Below are positions 45,548 through 57,500 of a stretch of DNA of 64,000 nucleotides, one piece after another. The notes under the pieces are model-generated. The model made no database searches, was not told the origin of the DNA, and was given only the letters and a program-made list of their open reading frames with translations. Every line of letters begins with the position of its first letter. Position 1 is the stretch's first letter. Both the position numbers and the translations under genes were made by a program. The stretch is from Ashinkailepas kermadecensis (lineage: Eukaryota; Arthropoda; Thecostraca; Neolepadidae). The DNA lies in contig JAOTOM010004838.1 in the NCBI GenBank assembly GCA_034440615.1, positions 186,001-250,000 on the forward strand, read 5' to 3'.

Positions 45548-48500
45548 GTGAGTGGCGCTGCACCTGTGCTCGGCCCGCGCACGGGTTCCCTGGTCGCTGC
45601 CGGCGAGCGTCTCGTGGCGACCGATTGGTGGAGAGGAATCTGCCGCAGCGAGGTGCGCACGTTCGTGTGCCGGGACAGATTTGACTGAGTGCTAAGCTTT
45701 TTTTTACAACGCGCACCGGTGAGGGATTCACCCACCCGTGCTGTTTTTAAGGATATTTCATGAATGGGTGGAACATTCTAAAATATTGTGACTGCTGCAA
45801 ATTGATAGTGCATCATGTGCATTGTAATTCGGTGGTGAACATAGGGACTGCGGCGGTGCAAAGTCGACCGACCGGCTTCCGGCGGGTCGCCACAAAGGCG
45901 ACACGGCGTGCCGGCCGATCTGCCGACCTCATTTGGCCCTCAAGGTCCAGGTCGATCTCGGGTCGTACAATTTATATTGCAGAGTTCGCTATAGCCATAA
46001 ACTCCCCTCCAACATTTTCGTTCCTATTTGCATTGGTTCCCGAGATGGAGTGGAAACCGCCGCCCCTCCGGTTCGCATCATCCGAGAGGCGGTCCTGTGC
46101 GCGTGTTAAAGCCATGACGCCAACGGATTACAACGGGCGGTTGGTGTGTCTGACGAGCATTATGTTTGTGCTGACGCTGCCGGCGCTGTGTGTTTCAGTT
46201 TATCGTGAACCACGCAGCGTTTCCGCAATTCCTCGACCTGTTTGTAAAGACGTGCCTGAAGCTGCTCCAGGACGGCACCCCCTGCTTCATCGCCGAATAC
46301 AACGTGCAGGTGAGTGACGCGATGGACATTGGTGCATCAGTTACATGTGAGATCCTCTTTGTGAAGATTAATTCATGGAGATCTCTCATTCCCACCTTTA
46401 CTTCCATGCACCTTGTACTATTTAGCTTAGCAAAAATCAAGGTAAAATCAGTATGGATGCATTGGCACCTTTCTTTGATTTAGTATGCAATTACATTGTG
46501 TGTAGGTTGCCAGTCAACATCAAACAGTCCTCAATTTTGACTTACATTTACTTACATTATTTAAATTGAAATCCAGTTACTGAAAACGAACTCATAAACT
46601 CCAAATAAATTGTAGTACACTGATGCAGTTTGCCCGAATTCTGATGCTGGTTTGGCTCAATACTCCAGTGGTGAATACATTCCTGGAGCCCTGAAGAATA
46701 TCAGGTAATTATAATTATACTGGTAAGGGAATTTTGTCATGTTTCACGTCTTTCGCTATGCCACGAGAAAATGCGCCACATAAACACCAAGGGTATAATG
46801 ATAAAACGTTTTTTTGGGCGCTAAATGACCTCGTAGTCGGCGCGCCCTTAAGCCCAAATAATCAATCAATAAAACGTTTTTTTAAGTAGCAAGTGACTAT
46901 TCCATTTCATTAAGCCCTCATCGTTTGAGTGCTTAGAATGCATTAGCACAATGTGCTTGTGCTGCTGTCGCTCCCTGTGTCGGCCGCGGGCCCGCTCTCT
47001 GATTGGTGCATCCGTTCTGGCAGCAATTGCGTAAGCTGGTGCTGGACATGCTGCACCGGGCGCCGGCCGTGGACTCACTGCGCCAGTACACCCGTAGCAT
47101 CATAAACGTCATGTTCAAGTTGCTGGAGGTGGACAACGAGGAGAACGTGCTGGTGTGTCTGCGCATCATTATTGAGATGCACAAGCAGTTTCGACCGGCA
47201 CACACTCCTGAGGTAGGTGTAGTGCGCTGTAGCTCCGACCGGCACATGCTACCGAGGTGGGCGCAGTGGGCTGTAGCTCCGACCGGCACACACTCCCGAG
47301 GTGGGCGCTGTGGGCTGTAGCTCCGACCGGCACACACTCCTGAGGTGGGCGCAGTGGGCTGTAGCTCAGACCGGCACACACTCCCGAGGTTGGCGCAGTG
47401 GGCTGTAGCTCCGACCGGCACACACTCCTGAGGTACGTATAGTGGGCTGTAGCTCCGACCGGCACACACTCCTGAGGTACGTATAGTGGGCTGTAGCTCC
47501 GACCGGCACACACTCCCGAGGTGGGCGCAGTGGGCTGTAACTCCGACCGGCACACACTCCCGAGGTGGGCGCAGTTGGCTGTAGCTCCGACCGGCACACA
47601 TCCTGAGGTACGTATAGTGGGCGGTGGCACACACTCTGAGGTACGTATAGTGGCTGTAGCTCCCCGACCGAGGTGGGCGAGTGGGCTGTAACTCCGACCG
47701 GCACACACTCCTGAGGTACGTATAGTGGGCTGTAGCTCCGACCGGCACACACTCCTGAGGTACGTATAGTGGGCTGTAGCTCCGACCGGCACACACTCCC
47801 GAGGTTGGCGCAGTTGGCTGTAGCTCCGACCGGCACACACTCCTGAGGTACGTATAGTGGGCTGTAGCTCCGACCGGCACACACTCCTGAGGTACGTATA
47901 GTGGGCTGTAGCTCCGACCGGCACACACTCCCGAGGTGGGCGCAGTGGGCTGTAACTCCGACCGGCACACACTCCCGAGGTGGGCGCAGTTGGCTGTAGC
48001 TCCGACCGGCACACACTCCTGAGGTGGGCGCAGTGGGCTGTAACTCCGACCGGCACACACTCCCGAGGTGGGCGCGGTGGGCTGTAGCTCCGACCGGCAC
48101 ACACTCCCGAGGTGGGCGCAGTGGGCTGTAACTCCGACCTGCACACACTCCCGAGGTGGGCGCGGTGGGCTGTAGCTCCGACCGGCACACACTCCCGAGG
48201 TGGGCGCAGTGGGCTGTAGCTCCGACCGGCACACACTCCCGAGGTGGGCGCGGTGGGCTGCAGCTCCGACCTGCACACACTCCCGAGGTGGGTGCGGTGG
48301 GCTGTAGCTCCGACCGGCACACACTCCTGATGTGGGCGCAGTGGGCTGTAACTCCGACCGGCACACACTCCCGAGGTTGGCGCAGTGGGCTGTAACTCCT
48401 ACCGGCACACACTCCCGAGGTGGGCGCAGTGGGCTGTAGCTCCGACCGGCACACACTCCTGAGGTGGGCGCAGTGGGCTGTAACTCCGACCGGCACACTT

Positions 48501-51500
48501 TCTATTCGTATTCCTGCATATACAGTTTTTTTTCTTCAATTGGTGAAAATCATTGTGCTAAGATGAAGAGGTACATCCTTTTCTTGTATGTTACGTCCAT
48601 TAGTTTGTTTAAAACAAAATGGTGGGGTTGCATTTATAAAGCACAATGTAAGAAGTGCGGTTGAGTGCATGTCTCCACAATTACATCGTGAGACGAATAC
48701 TGATATCAACTCAAAATTTCCGGTGTGGATGGTTGGTCAAGAGACCAACGCCCGGTCGATCTTTAAGCATGTACCATTTGAGACATTCCAGTCACTTTGG
48801 CTTCGCAGCTAAAAAACCAGCGGTGAGCACCGCTTTTTATCTACCTGAGAAAACAGATGTTGATTCCCCCCCCTCTGCCACGAAAGCACTGCGTTCTGAG
48901 ATTAGCAAACATAAATATTTCACGATGACGTCAGTTGAAATATTCCGTAGCTGTGCTAAATCGTACGTCACTGGCGATGTCAAAACCAACATCTAGTATC
49001 ACGGGGAGGGGACAGGGAAGGGGAGACTCATATAAGATAATGCCCCATTAAAATTAGATGTCAGCACCACACCTATGATAACTGATCTGTGGTTCGTGTG
49101 CAGATCCAGCAGTTCCTGACCTTCGTCAAGTCCATCTATAAGGAGCTGCCCAACCACCTGAACTCGGTGTTCGAGCGGCCACAAGTGGTGCCGATCCCGG
49201 ACGTTGCGGAGGTGAATCTGCAGGCGTTGCTCTGCGAGACCTACACCATCACCACGCTGCACACGGAGCGGCGCAACGCCGACGGAAATGCCATCTCGGT
49301 GGGTGGCGACACACAGCCACAGAGGTGTGACACGACGTCTCGGTGGGTGGTGGCACGCAGCCGCAGAGGTGTGTGACGGTGCGCAGCCGCAGAGGTGTGA
49401 CATGACGTCTCGGTGGGTGGTGGCACGCAGCCGCAGAGGTGTGTAACGGCGCGCAGCCGCAGAGGTGTGACACGCCGTCTCGGTGGGTGGCGGCACGCAG
49501 CCGCAGAGGTGTGTGACGGTGCGCAGCCGCAGAGGTGTGACATGACGTCTCGGTGGGTGGTGGCGCGCAGCCGCAGAGGTGTGTGACGGTGCGCAGCCGC
49601 AGAGGTGTGACATGACGTCTCGGTGGGTGGTGGCACGCAGCCGCAGAGGTGTGTAACGGCGCGCAGCCGCAGAGGTGTGACACGACGTCTCGGTGGGTGG
49701 TGGCACGCAGCCGCAGAGGTGTGTAACGGCGCGCAGCCGCAGAGGTGTGACACGACTTCTCGGTGGGTGGCGGCACGCAGCCGCAGAGGTGGGACACGAC
49801 GTCTCGGTGGGGGTGGCACGCAGCCGCAGAGGTGTGACACGCCATCTCGGTGGGTGGCGGCACGCAGCCGCAACGGTGTGTAACGGCGCGCAGCCGCAGA
49901 GGTGTGACACGCCGTCTCGGTGGGTGGTGGCACGCAGCCGCAGAGGTGTGTAACGGCTCGCAGCCGCAGAGGTGTGACACGACGTCTCGGTGGGTGGCGG
50001 CACGCAGCCGCAGAGGTGTGTAACGGCACGCAGCCGCAGAGGTGTGACACGACGTCTCGGTTGGGGCGGCGCGCAGCCGCGGCGGTGGTGCCTGCCGTAG
50101 TGGTAATGTCGCTGGAAGCGGTGTGTAACCGCTGTCGTTGCGGCAGAGGTCGTGTCGCTGAGCGACAATGTCTCGCGTCTCTTCGACAGATGAAACATCT
50201 GCCTGCGACCATGCTTCACACCTCTGCTGCGGATGTCGCACATCTATCGCGGGGTCACCCCCATCTCGTCGCCTGGTTAGCCATCAGCGCTCTGTCAATT
50301 GCTACCAGATTAGCTCCGTGTACAGAACACTGGGCTGCAAAGGTATCCCCGTCTTTGCATAGCCGGTTCCAGTCGCTTCATGCGCTCGCTATTAACGCCT
50401 CCGACTGGGATGGCCAGTCGGCCAGTTAAAGTCTGGGGCGCAGGCACCAGGCGGCCGTGCCGTGTAGGTACGTTGAACCAGTGATCAATACTCATAGGGT
50501 GGAATATACCACTTCCAAAACACTGAATCGACATCCTACACAAAGAAGTATCAACAGCATGCTTCTTGATGCATGCTTATGAAGTTGTCATGCCTCGTTT
50601 CTAACAGCATGTCATTAGAAAGTAGCATGCTTTTGCTCACTATAAGGGATCGTGATACAGCAACTCGCAATGCAATCCAGGGCAAATGTACTACCAATGT
50701 GTGGTCTGCAATGCAGTACCAGCTTCAGGCATATGCTTTTATCGTTATCCCGAATATAGGTCTTCCTACATTAGGTACCTCAAAGGAAACGAAAAAGGTA
50801 GTCATAAGCATGCCACTGGCTGAAAATTGAATTTAAAGGACGTAAAAAGTATCTTAAATGGGATTAGTTCGATGGCGAATTTCGACATCCTACTGGACTC
50901 ATTCCCACGCGTCACACCCAACGGAAAATGATTTTAACGCTGCGTTAAACTTGCGGTAAAAATTGTGCTATACAACTGGAATTCCCCGACAATGATGTGG
51001 GTTCATTGTCAGTGGAACAAGATTGCGCTTAGCACTGAGTCTGATTCTGTAAAGTCCCACATGCACACTGCAATTGGTTGATTGGCAACCCATGGCGGTT
51101 CGTACATGATCGAACAACTTGCATCGTTCGTTCTTAACTAATGTATTTGTGCATACATTTGCCCGCACGGGTCAGCCAGATTTAGTTGCGCTGTCGAGAG
51201 CTCTTTTCCGTGTGAGAAGATGCCAGCAGGCGTGGACTTCGTGCGACCGGCACCACATTGTAGGGGGCGCGCTGTGGTAGTGCTGGTGCTGGTGTGTCGT
51301 GGTGTGTGCCCAGTCTAGTGACGGCTTGGCCGACCGCCTAACACGAGCTGCGTCTTGTTGCAGTACAACCTGCTGCCTAAGGCGGTGCTGTCGCTCAAGG
51401 TGCTGGCTGAACTGCCGATCATCGTGGTGCTCATGTACCAGCTGTACAAGCAGAACGTGCACCAAGACGTGGCCGAGTTCATCCCTCTCATCATGACCAC

Positions 51501-54500
51501 CATCACACTGCAACCCAGTCAACAGGTCAGTCCGACGTCAGCGTCCACATCATCACTGTCGTCAACACGGTTAGCATCATCGTCAGTGAAACTGTCGGCC
51601 GATGCGTGCACTGTTAATGGATTTGTCCTTCCGCTGTACCATCTGGTATTCCACCTTCCCCTATCTGGTTTCATGTTATGTTGCATTTCATATGCCGCGA
51701 TGTCCGTTTATTTTACTGTGCTGTCACGTGAGCTCGTTTCGCATACACATATCGTCCTCCATGTCCGCGTTCCCATTTCAGATTCGGTCGGCGCCGAACT
51801 TCAACCGCGAGATCCTGGTGGACTTCATGGCGGCGCAGATAAAGACGCTCAGCTTCCTGGCGTATATCATCAAAATCTACCAGGAGCCGGTATCGCAGCA
51901 CAGCAGCTCGCTGGTGCGCGGCGTGCTGGGCCTGCTGATGCTCTGTCCTCCCGAGGTCGCGCACCTCAGGAAGGAGATCCTCATCGCCGCCCGCTACATC
52001 CTGCAGACAGACCTGCGGCTGAGTGAGTGCAGCGGCCGGTACAAGGTTGGAAGAATAGCATTGTCCTGGATTGTTGCGATCTAGAACATAATTATCTCCA
52101 GGAGGTTTTCCTCTCCTTTTTCTTGCTGAAAGATTTAATATTGCTGTTTGAAATGACTAGCGAACTTGTTGCTCTTCGAAAAAAAGTTATAAGTAGTCGC
52201 TGGAAGGTACAAAGAGGTGTTTCTGATGTCAGAGGGAGGATGATACTCGATGAATTTGATGGTCTCCAAATTCTTATTTTCATCTAAGATCCAAAGCAAA
52301 ATTTCCGCCCTGATCTGGTCGTGTTGTGCACACGCGGGCGTGCCGTGGCAGCCAGCTACTCAGCCTCCTCCGATGCAAGACATGCGGCTGATTTCCCACT
52401 ACGATTTTCTGTTTATTTGTTCGTTGTTTGTTTTGTGGTCATCTAGCACAACGGTGTGATTTATCTCGCGTTGGCAATGCTCCTTTGTTGCTCCTCCAAA
52501 GTTTGTACCATGCACGATCGCTATCTCCATATCGCCATACCGTGTCTCCATACCATACCCCAGTTTGGTTTCTGATATGCGTGTCCCGTATCTCCACCAG
52601 GATGTGTGCAGAGCACGATGCGTACCCCGACAGAGTTTGTGACGTGCATGGAGAAGCTCTTTGATGATTTCTGCCACACATGACCTGTCCCTCCACCAAA
52701 GATTGTGCAGAACACAGTCCGTACCCCCTCAGAGTTTGTGCCGTACATGGAAAAGCTGTTCGACGAGACTATTCTACTGGGTGTCGGCTGGACGGCCAAC
52801 GAGTCGTGTCGCACACTGGCCTACAGTACGCTGGCTGACCTGATCCACCACGTGCGCCAGCACCTGCCTCTCAATCACCTCACCACTGCCGTCCACCTCT
52901 TCTCCAAGAACATCCACGACGAGTCGCAGCCCACCACGTGAGTGCACACCAGCCGGAGGTCGGTAGATAGAGGTGCACCAGCTGGGGAGGCTGGGTGGTG
53001 GTGTATCAGCTGAGGAGGCTGGGTGGTGGTGTATCAGCTGAGGAGGCTGGGTGGTGGTGTATCAGCTGAGGAGGCTGGGTGGTGGTGTATCAGCTGGGGA
53101 GGCTGGGTGGTGGTGTATCAGCTGAGGAGGCTGGGTGGTGGTGTATCAGCTGGGGAGGCTGGGTGGTGGTGTATCAGCTGAGGAGGCTGGGTGGTGGTGT
53201 ATCAGCTGAGGAGGCTGGGTGGTGGTGTATCAGCTGAGGAGGCTGGGTGGTGGTGTATCAGCTGGGGAGGCTGGGTGGTGGTGTATCAGCTGAGGAGGCT
53301 GGGTGGTGGTGTATCAGCTGGGGAGCCTGGGTCGTGGTGTATCAGCTGAGGAGGCTGGGTGGTGGTGCACCACCTGTGGTGTCCTGGTGGGAGTGCACCA
53401 GCTGGGGTGCTCTGATGAGAGTGCACTAGCTGGGGTGCCCTGGTGAGGGTCCACGAGCATGAGGTTTACCGTCTATTATCGCGATGTCAGTGTCTCCAAA
53501 AGTTTATGTGGAGACACAGGCACCCTGTGAAGAGTTGTCTCGGGGTATTTTATATCCATATAAAATGCTTGGAGATATTGGCGTCGCAATAATAGACGGC
53601 TGCGTCCTCATGTACCTCCGCCAGTTCTGCTACACCCACTCGGCCACTCCATGCTGGTGTACCCTCATCCAGCCATCCCAGTTAGTATATCCTCGCCATA
53701 CTCTCCTCACTGAAGCACTGCATGTAACTTCAAAGGAAACAGAGACACGCGATGTATTGTTAAATGAGTGCTGAGTGAAGTGTTTTGATCATGACCATTA
53801 CCATTGACAGCCTTGAGTTGGCAAATCAGTGCAAGGCCAAACCCGTTTGCATTCATTCATCGTGTCGGTGCATTGGCGGCACGTTGAGCTGTCGGCCAAG
53901 ATTATGTCGGTGAACCGTAATTCCAAGATCGGATGTTGGGATCAGAGTCCATGCAACAGGCTTTGCTTAGGATGGGCCCTGATCCATAAAGCTATCCCAG
54001 GAAATATTCGAACTAGGTTTTTGACGCCAAAATCCACACAGAGCGTGTGTGACGTCACCTCGGTCGCCAGGATACAGACCATGTCGTGCAAGCTGCTGCT
54101 GAACCTGGTCGACTGCATTCGCAACCGCACAGAGATGGAGAACGGTGACCGCCGGGCGCTGCTCATGCGCATGCTGGAGGTGTTCGTGCAGAAGTTCAAG
54201 ACCATAGCACAGATTCAGATCCCAGCATTGGCTGCTAAGAAGTGAGTAACTTTCCAGCTCCCTCGCTCTCCTCCCGGTGGACTGGAAGTTGTGGCCCGGG
54301 ATTTGTGTGGCGCACGTGCGGATGGGGGGGGCGTTTTGGGAGTGTTCTCTCGCTGTGGTTGGGTAGCGGTAGCACCTTGTGATGAATGAGTGATATGGTT
54401 TGCAGAGGTGTTGTTCCGTGGTCTGTGACAAGAAGAAGGCGCGATTCTTGTGTTATTTTCACCGCTTTGGAAGTGGGAAGTGTCATGACTGGATTCATAC

Positions 54501-57500
54501 CACTTGGTCCTATCTTGTTCTTGCTGTTGCCGCTGAAAGATAAAATAGCAAGGTGGCTAACTCTTCACCCGGCAGCGGCACGGTAGCCGGCCGGGCCGAC
54601 TCCACCGATCGTCACTACTTGTGTGAACGTGTGACCCCTCACCCGGCAGGTCACTGCCTGTGTGACCATGTGACCCCTCACCCTGCAGGTCACTGCCTGT
54701 GTTACCCATCACCATGCAGGCCACTGCCGTGTGACCATGTGACCCCTCACCATGCAGGTCACTGCCCATGTGATCATGTGACCCCTCACCATGCAGGTCA
54801 CTGCCCACGTGACCATGTGACCCCTCACCATGCAGGCCACTGCCTGTGTGACCATGTGACCCCTCACCATGCAGGCCACTGCCTGTGTGACCATGTGACC
54901 CCTCACCATGCAGGCCACTGCCCGTGTGACCATGTGACCCCTCACCATGCAGGTCACTGCCCGTGTGACCATGTGACCCCTCACCATGCAGGTTACTGCC
55001 ATGTGACCATGTGACCCCTCACCATGCAGGCCACTGCCCGTGTGACCATGTGACCCCTCACCATGCTGGTTACTGCCATGTGACCATGTGACCCCTCACC
55101 ATGCAGGTCACTGCCCGTGTGACCATGTGACCCCTCACCATGCAGGCCACTGCCTGTGTGACCATGTGACCCCTCACCATGCAGGCCACTGCCGTGTGAC
55201 CATGTGACCCCTCACCATGCAGGTCACTGCCCGTGTGACCATGTGACCCCTCACCATGCAGGTTACTGCCATGTGACCATGTGACCCCTCACCATGCAGG
55301 TCACTGCCCGTGTGACCATGTGACCCCTCACCATGCAGGTCACTGCCCGTGTGACCATGTGACCCCTCACCATGCAGGCCACTGCCTGTGTGACCATGTG
55401 ACCCCTCACCATGCAGGCCACTGCCTGTGTGACCATGTGACCCCTCACCCGACAGCGGCACGGCAGCCGGTCAGAGTGACACCACGTCGCCGTCGCCACC
55501 GCCCGGCTCTGACGCCGACGACCCGACGGCGGCCGACGCTGGCGACAGCGAGCTGTCTGCCGCCGAGCTGTTGGCGGCGCTGGCGGCCATCAGCGAGCGG
55601 CCGCCGCCGCCGGCTCGCATCGGCATCGTCTCCACCTCGGCGGCCACCTACAGCGTGGTCGACTGCCGCAACTTGGTCAAGACGCTCATCTGCGGCGTGA
55701 AGACAATCACATGGGGCTGCGCTTCGTGCAAGGTGAGTGGACCATCTGTAAATGTGTCTCGTGCAAGGTGAGGTACTCGTCTGGGACTGCGCCTCGTGCA
55801 AGATGAGACACCATTCTGGGGCTGCACCTGGTGCAGGGCGAAGGGTCCGTCGGAGGCTGCTCCTCATGCAAGGCGTGAGCAGCTGTCAGGGCACGTCTTA
55901 TGCCTTAAAAAAAAAGAAGTGTTCTGCAGCCATCAGCCTGTATGGATCACCGAAATGGTGAATGGGCGGAGTACTGCATTAGTCCAATGGACAACCCCGG
56001 CGCCTGATTGCCGGCAAAGTGTGCCGAGGAAGGTACTGCGTTATCACAACTGTAAGACTATGGTCTCGTGATCACGGCGGAAGGGTGGCCTCCATTACTG
56101 TTAAGAGCAATAATATCACGAATATGGAAGTTTTCTATTTCAGTCGCGAGGTGCTCATTCGAGATGGATTTGAAACTGAGGTACGCGCCGTAATGATCTG
56201 GCGACCTTTCCCGTGCATCTCTGTTAGCCATTACTAATGTATTTGCCCCAGTACCAAAGCTCTCTGAGTGTCCTGATAGCCGAGCGTAAGTGAGTACTAC
56301 ATGCGTAACCGACTGGCATTCGAGGTAACTTTGGTCTGATGCGTCGCTTTTGAAAGGAACGCTGTATGGTCACTGCCATCGATGCGTCCGCCGAAGTGAA
56401 TGAAGCCACTTTTGATGAGTTCGTTCTCTGGTGGTTGTGTGGTCCGGTACTGGTGAAATCGGGGTGTTGACCTCCCTCTCGTGTACCAGACACGTGGTGA
56501 CTTCGGCCACCCGTGTCACTAAACCCTGAGAACTCCGGCCGCTGTTGTGACCGATGCCGCTGCATGCTCAACATGGGCGATGCGCCCTGAAGTCCCCCAG
56601 CGACTGACGCCTGTTCATATCGTCTGCCACTGTGACAATCATGACCCCTGATGACCCCGGTCTCGTGACCGGCAGGTGAGCGGCGACGCGGCGTCGACGC
56701 AGAAGGCGCAGAGTCGCCAGTTCTCGCCGTCCGAGACGCTCGTGTTCATCCGACTGGTGCACTGGGCGCTGCTGGCGCTAGACATCTACACGCTGAACGG
56801 GCAGGGCCAGGGCGCGGCGCCCGCCCGCCAGCCGGCCCAGCCCACCGTGCGCAGCAGGGAGGAGAAGGAGGTGCTGGAGCACTTTGCCGGCGTGGTGAGT
56901 GGTCGCACTGTCATCGCAGTCTGATGAGGGGGCGCTGGTGTGCTGGTGACACATGGCGTTCGTGATGCAGGTGCCCGATGGGCGGGCAGAAATTACTGAA
57001 ATTACCTGGAGTGAGGACGTTTTAGATGTTGAAACATGCTATTTTATAGAACTCCGCGTACAGATTATATGTCGGCGCAATTACCCTAAGCGATTGAAAA
57101 AGTTAAATTGAAATTTACTACTGTCTTATTTCAGAAATGTTTTTGTATTGTAAACGCTAAATTCATCACCAAATGTGGCAAGTTCAACTTACACATGCTC
57201 TCAATTAATACCCGAAATTTCATTAGCTACCTGTAAGTATATATTTGCTTTGGCGTTTACTGGAGTTTTGCAGGTGGTGCACTGAACTGGCTTGGGTAGG
57301 CAGCAGATACATTGAAGTGATGTTGGTGGACAGCAGGTGTGCTGAAGTGATATGGGCTGGAAATGGGTGCGCTAATGCACTGAAGTGATGCAGCTGTGTA
57401 GTGGGTGCGTCAAGAAGTCGAAATTACTATTAATAATACAGCATCTGTGTGTATATGGTCACCTCATCAATGATAGCCTGTCAAGCCACAGCACTCCCGT

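Noticed and set aside
46933..48498. 521-codon minus-strand ORF of C-R-S-E-L-Q-P-T-A-P repeats
   Set aside because: Translation of the 44-bp array in TRRAP intron 3. Three frames are all open in the same way.
48999..50243. Minus-strand ORFs of 320-414 codons rich in H-L-C-G-C-A-P
   Set aside because: Translation of the 70-bp array in TRRAP intron 4, antisense to a well-supported gene.
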